A DNA stretch of 64,000 nt from Zonotrichia leucophrys gambelii (GCF_028769735.1 NC_088186.1:11005001-11069000); one strand, 5' to 3'. Positions 1 through 11,770 are shown, numbered from the stretch's first letter. The notes: generated by a model from the letters alone, not told the origin. Numbers and translations are program-made.

Positions 1-1301
1 CTTTCCCTCGGGATCCCTCGTGCACCTGCAGCCAGAGGGGAAGTGGTGCAGCCTGAGCTGCTGCTGGTGGCTGTGTCAGAGCTCACGGTCTGCCCCGTGT
101 TTCCTACAGCTCTGCAGCCATAACTTCACAAACAGGCTGATTGATAACTCTCTGGAGTGCCTTTTCCCTTTCTTTTCACACAATCTCCCAAACTCAGCTC
201 TCCCTTTGGCAGGTCCCACTTGTCGAGCGAAGATGGGGGGTCTGGTCCCAAAAAGGGGCAGGTCTGAGAGGCCAACAGCGGCTCCCTGCCTGAGCACGGG
301 GCTTGGCAACGGCTGTTTGTGCGAGGTAGAGTTCTCACGCTCTAAATATACAATCTGTGATAAGGGAAGGGAAAAAGCCCAGCATGGAAATATTCCTTCT
401 GTAAGAGAAATAATTTGCTGCTGCTAAAAATATGTGTCCATATTATTCCTGCCTGGTGTGCAGTTTGGTGGGAGAGAGTGCACGCAGGCCGCCCTCAGGG
501 GACTCGGCCCGCGGGGCAGGCCCGGGGCCCGGAGGGGCCGCGCCTCGGCCGGGGCTGGAGCGTCGGGGCGGGACGGAGGGACGGGGCCGCTCGGCTTCGC
601 CCTGCTTTATCATCGCCATCTCTTTCTCAGGGCAGTAAAACCGTGATACGGCGTTATCCTGAAGGTCGTAGGAACTAACCTCTAAGCAGGTGCTGACAGT
701 GGGAAAGTGATCCACAGTGTTCCCAGAGCAGCTGGGAGCCCGTTCCCAGCCCCGGCTGCACACAGAGGCAGGAACGGCTTTGTTCAAGGGGGACGTATGT
801 TTGGAGCGGTGGGATATGTGTAATCCCTTCCTGTCTCATCTGCAAGTGTCCCAGGCCTGGTGTTTCCTTCCCTGATTGCTGCTGCTGGGACCCTGCATCC
901 CCATCCCCGAGCCCTTCTGTGCCCATGGATGAGTGGAGCCGAGCTGAGCCAAGTGAAGCGGGCAAATTTTCCCGGGGCAGCCCTGAGCCAGGAGACAAAG
1001 CTTGCCCAGGATCCCTGCCCTGCCCAGGGTCCTGTTCTGCCCTGAGTCCTTGTCCTGCCCACGGTCTCTGTACTGCTAGGCTCCCTCCCTCGTGCCATGG
1101 TGCCAAGTGAGAAATGGATGATGTTTGCTGCTTCCCCAACCAGAGCCGGGCACGCCTGACCCAAAACCAGTAAGGACCATCTCTGTGAAGCCAATCCTGT
1201 AAAAAATGGGTGAAATATTGTGCAGTTTCTTGCAGATCTGTCTCTGGAGCATGGTATGTGGATGCTGTGACTGCTCAGGAGCAGGTTGTACCTCCTGTCT
1301 T
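1..1301. other. Unique GC-rich flank, no gene seen
   Basis: Single-copy-looking sequence with no recognisable exon, repeat family or RNA gene. The open frames here overlap on both strands and have no domain-like content. A compact CpG-rich patch lies at about 480-605 and is listed separately. Confidence 0.5.
480..605. promoter_or_regulatory. Short CpG-rich patch
   Basis: About 125 bp in which CG dinucleotides are very frequent (runs such as GGCCGCGCCTCGGCC), against very few in the flanks. CpG patches in bird DNA often mark promoters or unmethylated enhancers. No coding exon is recognisable next to it, so a promoter role is only inferred. It may also be a small GC-rich island without function. 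Confidence 0.4.
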
Positions 1302-1539
1302 GAGAATTGTCAAATCCCAGACTGGTTTGTGTTGGAAGGTTTAAAGTCATCTTGTTCCAATCTTCCTACCACAGGCACTAGACCACATTGCTCCAAGCCC
1401 CATCCAGCCTGGTCTTGGACAATTCCAGGGATGGAGCAGCTTCTTTGTCCAGCCTGTGTCAGGGCCTTACCACCCTCATTGTAAAAACTTCTTTACAAGT
1501 AATCTAAATCAACCCTCCTTCAGTTTAAAACCATTGCCC
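1302..1539 (-). mobile_element. CR1 LINE 3' fragment
   Basis: Read on the minus strand, this matches the 3' end of an avian CR1. The plus strand begins with the inverted tail and 'cagactggttt', then the inverted 'ccaggttgctccaagccccatcc' stretch (here degenerate), then the inverted 'aaaaacttcttta' and 'ctaaatc' blocks. It is 5'-truncated near 1539. The divergence is clear, so it is an old copy with no coding capacity. Confidence 0.88.
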
Positions 1540-1753
1540 AAGAATTACAGAGAATATGCTCAAGAAGATGGTCAATATGGCCAAAGATGGTCTTGCTGCA
1601 TCACAGCCATCAGCAGTTACAGACCTTTTAAACCCTAGCAGACCTTGCTACAGTTTTTGTAAATCATGTATGGCCTCGGCATTGCTTTTTTGATTCTCAA
1701 AGAACTCCCACCCCATTTGAGGCCAGACATTTGTTCCCAGAGCATCCCCTGAC
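1540..1753. other. Spacer between two CR1 pieces
   Basis: About 210 bp of AT-balanced sequence between two CR1 fragments in opposite orientation. A faint similarity to the inverted 'ttgaggcca' part of CR1 occurs near 1717, but it is too weak to extend either copy. Confidence 0.4.
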
Positions 1754-1948
1754 CAGTACTTAGGAAAAAAATTCTTCATGGAAAGAGCTGGCAAGCCCTG
1801 GAACAGGCTGCTCAGAGTTGCTGGTGGAGTCAGAGTCACCGTCCATGTGGATATGGCATTTTCAGTTAGGGGGCTTGGCTGTGCTGGGGGAACAGTTGGA
1901 CTTGATGATCTTGAATGTTTCTTCCATGAAGATTCCATGATTCTGTGT
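1754..1948 (+). mobile_element. CR1 LINE 3' fragment
   Basis: Plus-strand CR1 tail. In order it shows the 'ttaggaaaaaaattcttcatgg' block (slightly altered), 'aacaggctgctcag', 'ggtggagtcagagtcacc', 'ggatatggcatt', 'gttggacttgatgatctt' and the ending 'gattctgtg'. It lies head to tail-opposed with the minus-strand copy ending at 1539, so the two form a loose inverted pair. Confidence 0.92.
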
Positions 1949-3190
1949 CCCCATAACTTCTCACCATCCCCCAGTTGTGAGGGTGATGGGGAGGGGCATG
2001 GTGGGGCAGCAAGCAGGAGGGCTTGGAGGGAGCTTAGAGAGGAAATGCACATCTGTGAGGTGTGGGCTTGGATGCTTTGGTCCCTGCAGCTGGAGCTGCA
2101 GCCTCAGCCTCAGAGCAGGTTGGAGACTGGGAGAAATGCAAAGATGCAAGCCCAGAGCAGACCTGGTGCCGAGCTGTTGCTGATAGAGCTCCTTATGGAC
2201 TCCAGGGCTGGTTCTGCGAGGCCGTGCCCGTGGCTGGGTCCGTGTGTGCTGTGCTGGCAGCTGAGCCTGAGCCTTGCATCGCCCTTTGCAGGCAGCTGCA
2301 GTTTCCTCCCAGGCTCAGCGGAGCCTTCAGGACCCGGCGTTGGCTCCCCTGGGGCCGCCCACCGTCCACCCTGGCACCGAGTCAGGAATGTGTGCGCTGC
2401 CAGGGGATCGCCACCCAAAGAAAGGGAAAAGCTGCCTCCTTGTTTTTCCTGCTCCAGCCCCTCTCCCACTTCAGTGGCTGGGAACGGCAGGGTCCAGCCC
2501 AGCTCAAGGTTACGTCCTCCTGCTGCTGGCCCCAAGCCAGTGAGCGTGAGAGCAAGCAAGACACAATAACACGGATGCCAAACACAGGATCCCTTCCCTG
2601 CAGACCCAGGCTGGTGTGCAGGAGCACTGGGAGGGATTAGCAGAGCAGGAGTAGCAGTCGGACTAAAGTATGGCAAAGCTGTTATATAGATTTTTTTTCA
2701 AGTATTCTTCAAGAAAAGAGAGCCTTGGTTGGTTGGTCCTTGCATTGTTTAATGCAGTGGTTGGTCCTTGTAACAGTTAAGAGCAGGCTGAGGTGAACTG
2801 CTGCCCCAGGCAGTCAGTACAGCAATAGGGCCCTGTGTGATGGGAGAGAACTGGAAAATACCCTTCATCCTGCTTGAAACACAGGGAAGGCAAAGTGCAT
2901 CTGAACAGGGGCAGACATGGCCAGAACGAGTTATTGGTGGCTGCTTGTCACTCCCTTCTCAGTCACCTGTGACTCCATCAAATGCTTCACTGGGAATTCA
3001 GGTTTGCTTTCTTACCAAATTGAAACATTGGAGTTTCCCACGGCAGATGGGAGTTTGGTTTGGGAATGGAGCTGAGGAAGAGCATAGGTTCTCTCCCCTC
3101 CATTTGCCTTCTGAACACCACCATGCTGGGACCAGGGAAAAGAAGGCTTCAGCAGGGAAAAGGAGACATTAATTGTGGGTCAAGGAAGTA
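1949..3190. other. Unique GC-rich stretch
   Basis: No gene or known repeat recognised. Around 2728-2775 a short word (TTGGTTGGTCCTTG-like) appears twice. The long frames at 1778-2569 and 2062-2640 have low-complexity, domain-free translations and overlap frames on the other strand, so I read them as chance. Confidence 0.45.
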
Positions 3191-3191
3191 C

Positions 3192-3250
<59 letters not shown>

Positions 3251-3270
3251 ACATATCATATATATTATAC
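3191..3270. repeat. (TATACA)n microsatellite
   Basis: About nine near-perfect hexamer units (CATATA), then a degraded tail of related CATATAT and ATTATA words. Simple-sequence DNA, probably polymorphic in length. Confidence 0.97.
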
Positions 3271-3389
3271 TGGAACATTTGGGATAACTAAATAAAGATG
3301 GTGAATTAGGTGGGGAGAAGGGATTGCTCAGAGATTTCTTTCCAATCTCTATTAACTGTCACTTCAGTGTAACCTTACTCACGGGGTTG

Positions 3390-3718
3390 TCACTTGCGTC
3401 TCTACAACTCCCTGACAGGAGGTTGTAGCCAAATGGAGTCAGACTCTTCTCCCAAGTAGCAATCAATGGGACAAGAGGAAACACCTCAAGTTGAACCAGG
3501 GAGCTTTAGATCAGATATTAGGAAAAGTTTATTCACAGAAGGAATGGTCAGGCATTGGAACAGGCTGCCCAGGGCAGGTGGTGAATCCAACCTGGAAGTG
3601 TTTAAAAAATATGTGGATGTGGCATGTGGGCACATGGGCCTTGGCAGTGCTGGGTTAGTGGTGGAACTCATGATCTCTGGGGGCTTTCCCAACTTTAATG
3701 ATCCCATGCTCCTATGAT
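3390..3718 (+). mobile_element. CR1 LINE 3' fragment
   Basis: A fairly long plus-strand CR1 piece. It contains the 'tctctacaactccctgacaggaggttgtagcc' region in altered form, 'cttctcccaagtagcaa', 'ggacaagaggaaa', 'cctcaagttg', 'agatattaggaaaag', 'ggtcaggcattggaacaggctgcccaggg', 'gtggatgtggca', and an ending with 'cctatgat'. No open reverse-transcriptase frame survives, as only the terminal few hundred bases remain. Confidence 0.95.
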
Positions 3719-5159
3719 CTTCTGCAGAGAATTGCAGAAGAAATATTTTCTGACAGTTACATGCATTTTTCTTGAATTGCTATTTGCTTCCCTGACTCCC
3801 CTCTCCAGCCAACTGGAGTCCAAGATCCCACAGGTGGTGGTGCCCTCACGGACAGTGAGCTGCAGAGAGCACATGGGCCTGGGGGAGTGATGGCTTTGGA
3901 GTCACGAAATGGGGACAGGACACAGCCAGGTTGAGAGGAGAAGCTGTGCCAGAGGCAGTCCTGGTGCTCTGAGCCTGCTTCCTCTCCTGGCGCCCCTGAG
4001 GGTGATGCCTTTGGGGGAAGGTCCTGGCAGTGGGTGCCTGCAGCCATGCCCAGTGTGCTGCCGTGCCCTGACAGACCAAGGAGGCAGCACTGCCCCTGCT
4101 TTTGGCTCTGCTGAGCCAGAGCCCATCAATCCATGGCCTGTTTCTCACGAGCCACCAAAACTCGTGGGGCAGTCCCACCTCATTTGCTCCTTGAAAGCAT
4201 TCTCAGACTAGTGACCAAAGATCCTGGATGCACTGCAGTTCCCACGGGCACAGCACTATCTCCCATGTCCCCTTGTCACCCTGCTGGGACAGAGGCACTG
4301 CAGCTGGCACACGGGTCTGAACCCAGAGCCACAGCACACGTGGCAGGCCCACGCTCCCTCCCTGCGAGCATCTCAGTGCCACACGGGCAGGATTCCAGCT
4401 GTTGTCACACTGAGGAGTGTGACAGAAGCTGGAATCAGCCCCAGGGACAACAACTTTTATTGTGGGAGCAGAAACAGGGCAGTGAGCAGGGCTGGCTGTG
4501 CTGGGACCAGGTGGAGCAGGGTTAATGCCACCAGAGTGTCTCTGTGCAATGACCTTTTTATCTGATCCAGCCCAGCGCGTTTCCTGGTGCAGCACTTTGT
4601 GTCCGGTCAGTGAGGCTGCTTGGCAGCAGAGCAGAGAGGAAGGCTGGAAGTAAACACAGGCACTCTTGGATCAGTAGCTGGGAAAAGCAGTGAGAAGCTG
4701 CATGGGATTGCCGTCTCCAAAACCTCCTTGTTTCCTTGCCTGCAGACAAACGGCTTCCTGCCAGGGACAGCGCTCACTGCCGGGCCTGCGGCAGCACCGC
4801 CCGGCCCCTTCTCCCAGCGCAGCACGGCTGTAGCGCTGCCGCCCATGGGCATTTCCAGCAACTCACCTGGAGCAGGGACTTGAGGTGCTTTGGAGCTTTG
4901 TGAGGTTTCAGTGCCTGACTCCACAAAATCCCAAGCGTTTTAACTGAAAGTCGTGATCCCCACTAAAGCAGCAACAACCGCATCCACTGGGATAGGGACA
5001 GAAGCAGGGACAAGGAGAGCAGCTATGATGGACCCTGACATCAAGTCCCAGCATGGCCAGAGATATTGATAGCTAAAGTTCTAATATCTGTACTTTCACC
5101 TTTCTCCTTTGAACCAGAGTCTGGTTTGAGCATGGCCAGGGGCTTCCTGGAATGACTGA
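3719..5159. other. Unique stretch with one hairpin and a CpG-rich spot
   Basis: No gene or dispersed repeat recognised. It holds a 46-nt near-perfect hairpin (4391-4436, separate entry) and a small CpG-rich spot at about 4769-4845. Open frames here (for example 4133-4525 and 4203-4595) run through the hairpin on both strands and carry no domain signature. Confidence 0.45.
4391..4436. repeat. Near-perfect short hairpin (21-bp arms, 4-nt loop)
   Basis: Left arm 4391-4411 begins GATTCCAGCT and ends TGTCACACT. Right arm 4416-4436 is its reverse complement except for two adjacent mismatches in mid-arm. The loop 4412-4415 is GAGG. This is directly visible. The loop is short for a microRNA precursor. 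A fold-back (template-switch) duplication is the simplest origin. Confidence 0.9.
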
Positions 5160-5384
5160 AAGGAACCTTAGGAAGAAATCCTTCCCTGTGAGGGTGGGGA
5201 GGCCGTGGCACAGTTTGCTGAGAGAAGCTTTGGCTGCCCCATCCCTGGAAGTGTCCAAGGCAAGGTTGGACAGGGTTTGGATGAACTGGGATAGTAGAAA
5301 GTGTCCCTGCCCTTCCACAGCAGGGCATGGAATGGGATGAGTTTACGGTCCCTTGTAACACGAACCAGACTGGGCTTCTATGAA
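5160..5384 (+). mobile_element. CR1 LINE 3' fragment
   Basis: Plus-strand piece of the CR1 subgroup with 'ttaggaagaaatccttccctgtgaggg', 'gaggccgtggcacag', 'gctgccccatccctggaagtgt', 'aaggttggacagggttt', 'agtgtccctgccc' and a degraded 'ggtcccttgtaac...cttctatgaa' end. It is the same tail type as the copies at 21033 and 42563. Confidence 0.93.
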
Positions 5385-6691
5385 ACCTTGGTGAGGTCAG
5401 ATAGGGAAACATCATTTTGAGCAACTCAGAGCTGAGTCATTGGACAGGATGTGGCTGTCCAACAGGTGACCAGGCAAGGAAAACAAGACCTTGTCCCCAG
5501 AGGTTCTTGTGAGCAGAAGCAGCTGAAGCAGCCTGGGTGGAGATGGAAGGTTTAGCTGGAGAGATGATGGTGTGGTCATGCTACTGTGGAATCACTGTCC
5601 AACCCCTTACCTCTTCAAGCTTCTCCTTGCTTCTCCTTGGATTTGGGAGGATGCAAAGGTACAAATTCCAAGGCTGACAGGAAACAAAGATTTTTCTTCC
5701 ATATGAGACAGCTACAGAAATGTCCAACATAGAGTAAGGAATGAAAGGTCACTTGAGTCCAGTGTGTCTGCCAAGAGAGTTTCCCAAATAACAAAATCAT
5801 TCATCTATTGCTGCTGTCCTGTACACCTAAAAAAAAGTGAGGAAAGAAGAGAGAGGGTTTGAGGCTCATCCAAATGTCTCTGTATCAGTGATGTATCTAG
5901 AGTTCAGCTACAGAAATAAATAAACCATTCCATGGAGCCATAGCTGAGGCTTGGACTCTGGACATATCTCTGGGCCTCACTCTACTCTGGGCTGGAAGGA
6001 AAGCCGACTAATTCAGCAGAAGTAACCAGCATTTCTTATGGAGACATGAGCTTATTTCCTCAGCCTGAGCTTCCCTCTGTGAGGTCAATAATCACAACAT
6101 GCACCCAGCTGGAAGGCACTGGGATCCCAGTGGCAGCATTTCCCATGTCACAGGCTCATTTTACGTCCCCCTGGAGCTGTGACATCACTGGTTTGCATTG
6201 TGGCCACTGCAGCCACGTGGACAGGTGGCAGTCGCTGTTAACCTGAGCTTGCCTCTCATTCCCACCTGGACCTCCTTTGGATTTCATGGCTCAGGGCTGA
6301 AGGGCAGCCAGCAGATTTCATGTTCCCCCTGTCTCAGCTCTTCTCAGCTCTTTACATCCATGGACTTTTCTGGATTTTCCCTGGAAAGAGACTCTGGCCT
6401 GCTGCTTTCCCTTTTCTTACATACCATATCTGATTTATCCAACCCCTGGATGTATGAACAGCCAGTTCTCATTTTTGTGTGCCTGTGCTGACAGCCTGGA
6501 TCCAAAGGTGATCTGCTCAGCAGTTATTGCAGGGCACTGCAGGTCCAGGGGCTGTCCCAGTAGTTATCAACACCAGCCACCAGTGTCATGCACAGACTGG
6601 CACTTGAGCAAACAGGCCTGTCTTGACTCCATGTCCCACACAGGTGATGTTCTGGGTGCTGAGCTGAGCAATGTCTCTCCTGTTATCACTC
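5385..6691. other. Unique stretch, no gene seen
   Basis: Mixed-composition sequence with a few purine-rich runs (5826-5860). I recognise no exon, RNA or repeat family. Frames such as 6046-6246 and 6198-6491 are short and lack splice context or motifs. Confidence 0.4.
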
Positions 6692-6834
6692 AAAGAATCA
6701 CAGAATTACAGACTTGTTTGCTTTGGAAGGGACTTAAAAGCTCATCTCATTCAATCCCCTGCCCTGGGCAGGGACACCTTCCACCATCCCAGGTTCCTCC
6801 AAGCCCCATCCCATGAATTCCATGGATGGGTCAT
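6692..6834 (-). mobile_element. CR1 LINE 3' fragment
   Basis: Inverted CR1 tail: 'agaatcacagaattacag' at the left edge, then 'tttggaagggactta', 'agctcatctcattcaat', 'cctgccctgggcagggacacctt', 'ccaggttcctccaagccccatcc'. The right end is blurred near 6834. Confidence 0.92.
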
Positions 6835-8689
6835 TTATTGTTCTCTGAAGTTTTGTAGCCAAAATTGGATGTGTCTTGCTCCATCCCATCTTACCAGCTG
6901 GTACCTCTTTCCCTGCTCTGTGTGCTGAGTGGGATGCATTCACCTCGTTACTGATCCCCAGTTCTTCAGTCAGGCTGGCAGATGTCCAAGAAACCTTTGC
7001 TCAAACACACAAACCAAGAACCTCAAGTTGTCCTTAAACATCAAGCCTTCTATGTTTATTTAGAAAGAGTGAAAGTCCTCCCAAGCCCAAGCTCAAGTCT
7101 GTCTCTGACTTCCTACCACTCCCCCTTCTTCCTCCGAGGTCCATGTAGTCTCAACCAAGTGGATGTTCACAGAAGATCTTGCCAGGCTTGTGGATCAAAA
7201 TAAAATATTTGGAGACTTAGGTTTTTCATGAGCCTGTTCCCTGACGCTGTTCACAGGAGGAGCCAAGTCCCTGGGCCGAGCAGCCTCCTCCGTGTTGCAA
7301 CACGCACACGCTTGCCTATGGATTTGCATGTCTGAGTCCTTACTCACCCCTGGGAGAGCCCAGCACCGCCTGGGAACAGGACAGGGCAGCCTGGCTGTGT
7401 ATCTGCAGCTCTGGGTAAAGGGAGGATGCTATGCTTCCTTTGATGGAAAATGAGTGTCCAAGCCTTTTCCAGCCTGTGTGCTCATGTTCCTGCCTTGCCA
7501 TGGATCTCTGTCTCTGTGCACTGGGGCTGGAAGAGCCTCCTGGCTGAAAAAGAGTTCTTGATAGGAGCAGTGAAGAGAGCTGGAAGCTTCCCACGGCAGT
7601 GCCAGGGGAATCTGCTGCACTTGAAGCCTCTCTCCCTCCTTTCACAGGAGTTGTGTTTGTGGGAGCTGGGGGAGGTCCAAGGCAGCACAGCTGGGCTGAA
7701 CAGCCTCAGCCAGTGCTCTTATTCTGCCAAGTGCTGGCAGCAGGGACTGAACTTTCCCTCTTGGCTGAGTGCTTGGCTGGCTAGTACAGCTCAGGCTGCA
7801 TGCAGTAACCTCTGGTGTTGCTCAAGCCCTTGGAGGCTCTCAAGCCACTTTCTTGCCACTGGTAATGATGTCTCTCCATGCCTCTGGAAGATAACCAGGT
7901 TCCTATAGCTGCCAGTAGAAACAGGGAAACTGAAGCCCGTGAAGTTGAAGTGATGGCTCTGGGCCCTGTAAGGTGCCAGGGAGGCTGTGTGTGTCTCTTG
8001 GCTGCCCTCAGACCAAGTTATTTAGTCAGTGTGTGACCTTTACTGCTTTATGTAAACATCACCGTGACTATAATATATCATCAGGCTCCAGTTATTCCCT
8101 GAGCTTGTGTCTGACTTCTCCTGAGGAATCTGATTCTGTTTTTCTGTCCAACATGGACACAGCCCAAAGGCCCTGGGACTTTGTGAATGGAGGGATTTTG
8201 CTGCCTACAGAATGCAGTGTGAGGTTCAAATCAGGAGGAGATGTCACTAGGGAGCAGCCTCTGTGCAAGCATCCCAGGTCCCTAAGCTGCTCTAGGGATT
8301 TTGCTTGGATTTCTCCACCCAAGAGCTGTTATTGGGATCCTCTAGCATTTTGCAGAAAAGGGTGTTGCTCTGGTCATGAAGCACGGAGCAGGCACAGCCA
8401 CCTGCATCCCACTGGTATTTAATTCCTCTGCTGCTGAGTGTGGAAGTTCTGCATTAGATTTACTCCATTTGCCAGGAGTTGCAGGAGCTTGCGATTGTGA
8501 GACATGTTTGGGGTTTCTTATTCAGTGAAGGTAGTGAAGGGAAAGTGAAAGGTAGTATGGAGAGGGAGGAATGTCCCCCAGACAAGCAGGGAGCTATTAA
8601 CTCTGGCTGTTAAATTCACTCCTTCGGGAACATCCCTCCAGTGCAGTTTGCCTGTTGCAGGATCACAGGGGAAGCCGTACCAGAAGCAG
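6835..8689. other. Unique stretch, no gene seen
   Basis: About 1.85 kb with no recognisable gene, RNA or dispersed repeat. Frames up to about 150 codons occur (7450-7908, 7973-8422), but their translations are rich in Ser, Leu and Cys without family motifs, and overlapping frames exist on the other strand. Confidence 0.4.
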
Positions 8690-9018
8690 CTGGGATCACT
8701 TGGCTTGTTCAGAGAGAAGAGGCGGATTCTGAGAGGGGACCTCATCACGGTCTGCAGCTTCAGACAGGGGGGAATGGCTGGGGCTGTGTCGGGGGAGCTT
8801 TGGGCTGGAGCTCAGGGCAGGGTTCTTCCCCCAGAGGGTGCTGGCACTGCCCAGGCTGCCCAGGGAATGGGCACGGCCCCGAGGCTGCCAGAGCTCCAGG
8901 AGCCTTTGGGCAGCGCTGCCAGGGGTGCCCAGGGTGGGGTCTGAGCAGGGACAGGGGCTGGGCTGGGGGATCCTGGAGGGTCCCTCCAGCTCAGGAGGAT
9001 ATTCTGTGATTCTCTGAA
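8690..9018 (+). mobile_element. CR1 LINE fragment, divergent GC-rich tail type
   Basis: Starts with the 'ttcagagagaagaggcggattctgagaggggacctcatc' block (altered), then a GC-rich tail with 'ggtgctggcactgcccaggctgcccagggaatgggcacggccccgaggctgcc' features and 'agctccaggagc', and ends 'gatattctgtgattctctgaa'. This tail differs from the 'tggtggagtcaccatccctgg' copies. It belongs to the CR1 branch whose inverted partner occurs at 24089-24214. Confidence 0.92.
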
Positions 9019-10559
9019 CTGTAGTGCAGCCACGCAGAACAGCCAGGATGCACAGCCAATGGTTCATGGGTATGGGACTTATTGCTCTGGATGGGCCCTT
9101 CCAGGCAGTGTGGCTGTGCCTGAGAGCACTGCAGGGGCTCAGAGAGGTGGCAGACACGGGCAGGTCACTGTGAGGCTGAGGGGACAGTGCACCAGGCAGC
9201 TGCCCACCCACGGGCCATCTTTGAGCACACCATGGACAGCTCTGGCTGAGCAGATGTCAGAGTGGTCTTTCCTGGTGCTCCAAAGGCTCTGTTGCCCCAG
9301 TATTGTACATGCCCATGGGATGTGTGCCCTGTGGTGGGGACAAGCCCTTAAGAAGGGAGATCTCTCCAGCACTGAACCTCACTGTCCTGCTCTTGGCCAC
9401 AGTAGGGCCTTGGAACCTCCCCTGCAGCCCAAGCATCCTTTCCCCACAGCCCTTTCTGAGGGTCATCTGGAGACTCCCATCAAGGTGTTCCTCAGTCCTG
9501 CCATCAGCAGAGGCTGCTGTGTGGGGTGGGGGTGGAGAACCAACTTTCTGGTTTCCCTGACTTTGTAAACAGGAGGAAGTAGGAGAGACTTGAAATCTCT
9601 GATTATCTTCCAAGGGGACTCTCATCCCCTCCGAGGCATGTCTGAACTTCCCAGCCAAGGCTGAAGCCGTTCCAAGAGCTGCAATGTTTCTAGTCCTCTT
9701 TTGAAGCACTTTCATTTGCTCCTCTCTGGTAAAAGCCTCCTCAGGTGGCAAAGCCCCGAGCCTGGTGCACCAGGAGCCTGTGGCTGGAGCATGCAACCAG
9801 CTGAGCCCCTGTGTCTCCTCCTGCTGGAGGGGAGAGTTGGGCAGGAAAGGAGCTCCAGAGGAGGGACTCTATGCAGAAGTGCAGGTTTGGAGTCCTGCTC
9901 CTCGGGGATTTGCTCCCTGCCTGGGGAGACCCGGGGCATCCACGAGCCAGGGTGTGGGCAGGACCCTCTGGCAGGCTTGGAAAGCCTTTGGTGGTGACCG
10001 GGGCACTCTTCCTGCAGCGAGGAAATCTGGCACAGAGCTGTTTCCCAGGGCAAGTTCCGAGGATTTCCCTCCTCCCGCCTACCTCTTTCCTCCAATTTTG
10101 TGGATATTTGTGGGTTTGCACTGCAGGCACTCCATGCTGCACAGCTCGCACAGCCTCAGCCTGCTTTGGAGAGAGGCTGAAAGGAAAGAACTAAAAATAA
10201 TGGTGATGATTATCAAGCTCTATGAGATTCCAGGAATCTGCCCTGGCTCCTGCAGCTGCATAGGGGGGACACAAGCACCCACCCAGCTGCTCCTCTGATA
10301 GCCAGGTGTGGGATTGAGCACTTGGAGCAGGTTTTGTTCCCCCTGGCAGGACAGCTCTGCCCACCTGCCAGCTCTGAGGTGAGATTAAACCTCTCCTGCA
10401 AAGGCTCCCGCTCCCCTGGCTCCACACAAACAGGATGGCCATGGCCTTGCAGCCAGGAAGGCTGTGAGTCACCAGCAGCTCCCTCCTGCTTCCCGTGCTG
10501 GTGAGGCAGGGCCAGAGGCTCTGCAGGGACAAGGAATGGGCTCCAGGCACAGTGGCTGG
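9019..10559. other. Unique GC-rich stretch
   Basis: No dispersed repeat or recognisable exon. Frames at 9059-9568 (+), 9257-9796 (-) and 9765-10298 (+) overlap in opposite directions and carry no domain, so they look like chance frames in GC-rich DNA. Confidence 0.42.
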
Positions 10560-11770
10560 GAAGAGAAGATGCTGCTGAAGGAGATCAGGGAGTCCACAGG
10601 CAAAAGAGAAAGAAACAGTGCTAAAAAGGAATTCTTGCAATTTTTGTGAAGCAGGCAAGTCTGAAAGTATGACAAAATCTAACCTGGACAAGGTTATTGA
10701 AGGAAATAGCAAAGGATGGGTTGCACAATTCTTGGACACTGTCCAGATGTATAAATGAAAGGGGAAGCAGGAAAGGAGAAGTGGGGTATGTGCTGAGGAT
10801 GGGACAGAGACATAGGATCTATGTATAATCTATGTATAGTTCCAAAAAAGCCAACAGGAAAACTTTCCCTGTGGTTTTGATGTCACTGGGAACACTGGCC
10901 AAAGGGGAGAGAAAAGGGTGGGTGGCAAGTTCCTGGGAATGAGAAGTGCCACGACCAAAAGGAATCAGCAGGCAAGGAGCTTTGAGCATGGAAACAGGCA
11001 GGAACAGCTAACTTCTCCTCCAGGAATGAGAAAAGGTCGCACAAAGCTGAAGTCATGGAAGAAGGGTTTGTAATAAATCTGTCAAAGCTCAGGGGTTGGA
11101 GAACAGCAAACAAGGGCTGTGCATTTGGGAGGGAGAAGGTGTTCTTGGCACGTAGGTGTCTGTTAGTCTGAATCTGTGAGTATGCAAAGCTTCAGAATAA
11201 AGATTAAAATAGAGAATAATTAAGAACATGGAAAATGGATAAGATGAGATACAGATTTTCTGAAAGTAAATGATGCCAGAGTAGATAAAAAACCTGAACT
11301 TCTCGACAAAGCAGACAGGATACATCTAAGTTGTCTGGCCTGCAGTAAAGCAGAATATTAAATACATTGGGAGATGAAGATGCTGGGCTGTGAGGACTGT
11401 ATTAGATGGGCTTCTCAAAAATTGGCCTTGTTGTTTGACATTTTTAATGGTCTTGGCACAAAACATACAAATTGCTGATGAAATTTGTTGATTACCTGTA
11501 ATTGGAAATCATCAGAACAAAGGAGCTGGGGGAAATTGCACACAAAGAACGGGAGTGCCCTTCAGAAAAGGAAAACAAGGAATGTAGTGAAATGAGGGAG
11601 TCAGGCAGTGATGCACAGTGGGATGTGCAGCTGGATTCCTGCTGTGGTGTGGAGATGACAGTCTGTGATGGATGTGACAGTCAGGAGATGACAGTCTGTG
11701 ATCTCTGTGGAGATGACAGTCACCCAGAGTCCAACAAATCCAGAAACATGAAAGGCTCTGGAGCATGAGT
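10560..11770. other. Strongly purine-rich block of unknown origin
   Basis: Over about 1.2 kb the plus strand is rich in A and G (many runs such as AGAAAGAAA, GGGAGGGAGAAGG, GGAAAATGGATAAGATGAGATA), unlike the flanks. I cannot assign it to CR1 or any retroviral LTR. It could be a very old transposon, an AG-biased non-coding RNA region or a skewed replication or transcription domain. No frame longer than about 90 codons runs with this strand. Confidence 0.4.
11651..11722. repeat. Short imperfect tandem repeat (GGAGATGACAGTC core)
   Basis: Four imperfect units share the core GGAGATGACAGTC or GGATGTGACAGTC, spaced 14-25 bp, inside the purine-rich block. The unit lengths are uneven, so it is a decayed minisatellite. 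Confidence 0.8.

Noticed and set aside
3191..3270. TATA-box cluster or promoter
   Set aside because: It is a plain CATATA microsatellite.
4391..4436. MicroRNA precursor
   Set aside because: The loop is only 4 nt and the total stem about 21 bp, shorter than usual precursors. Kept only as a hairpin.
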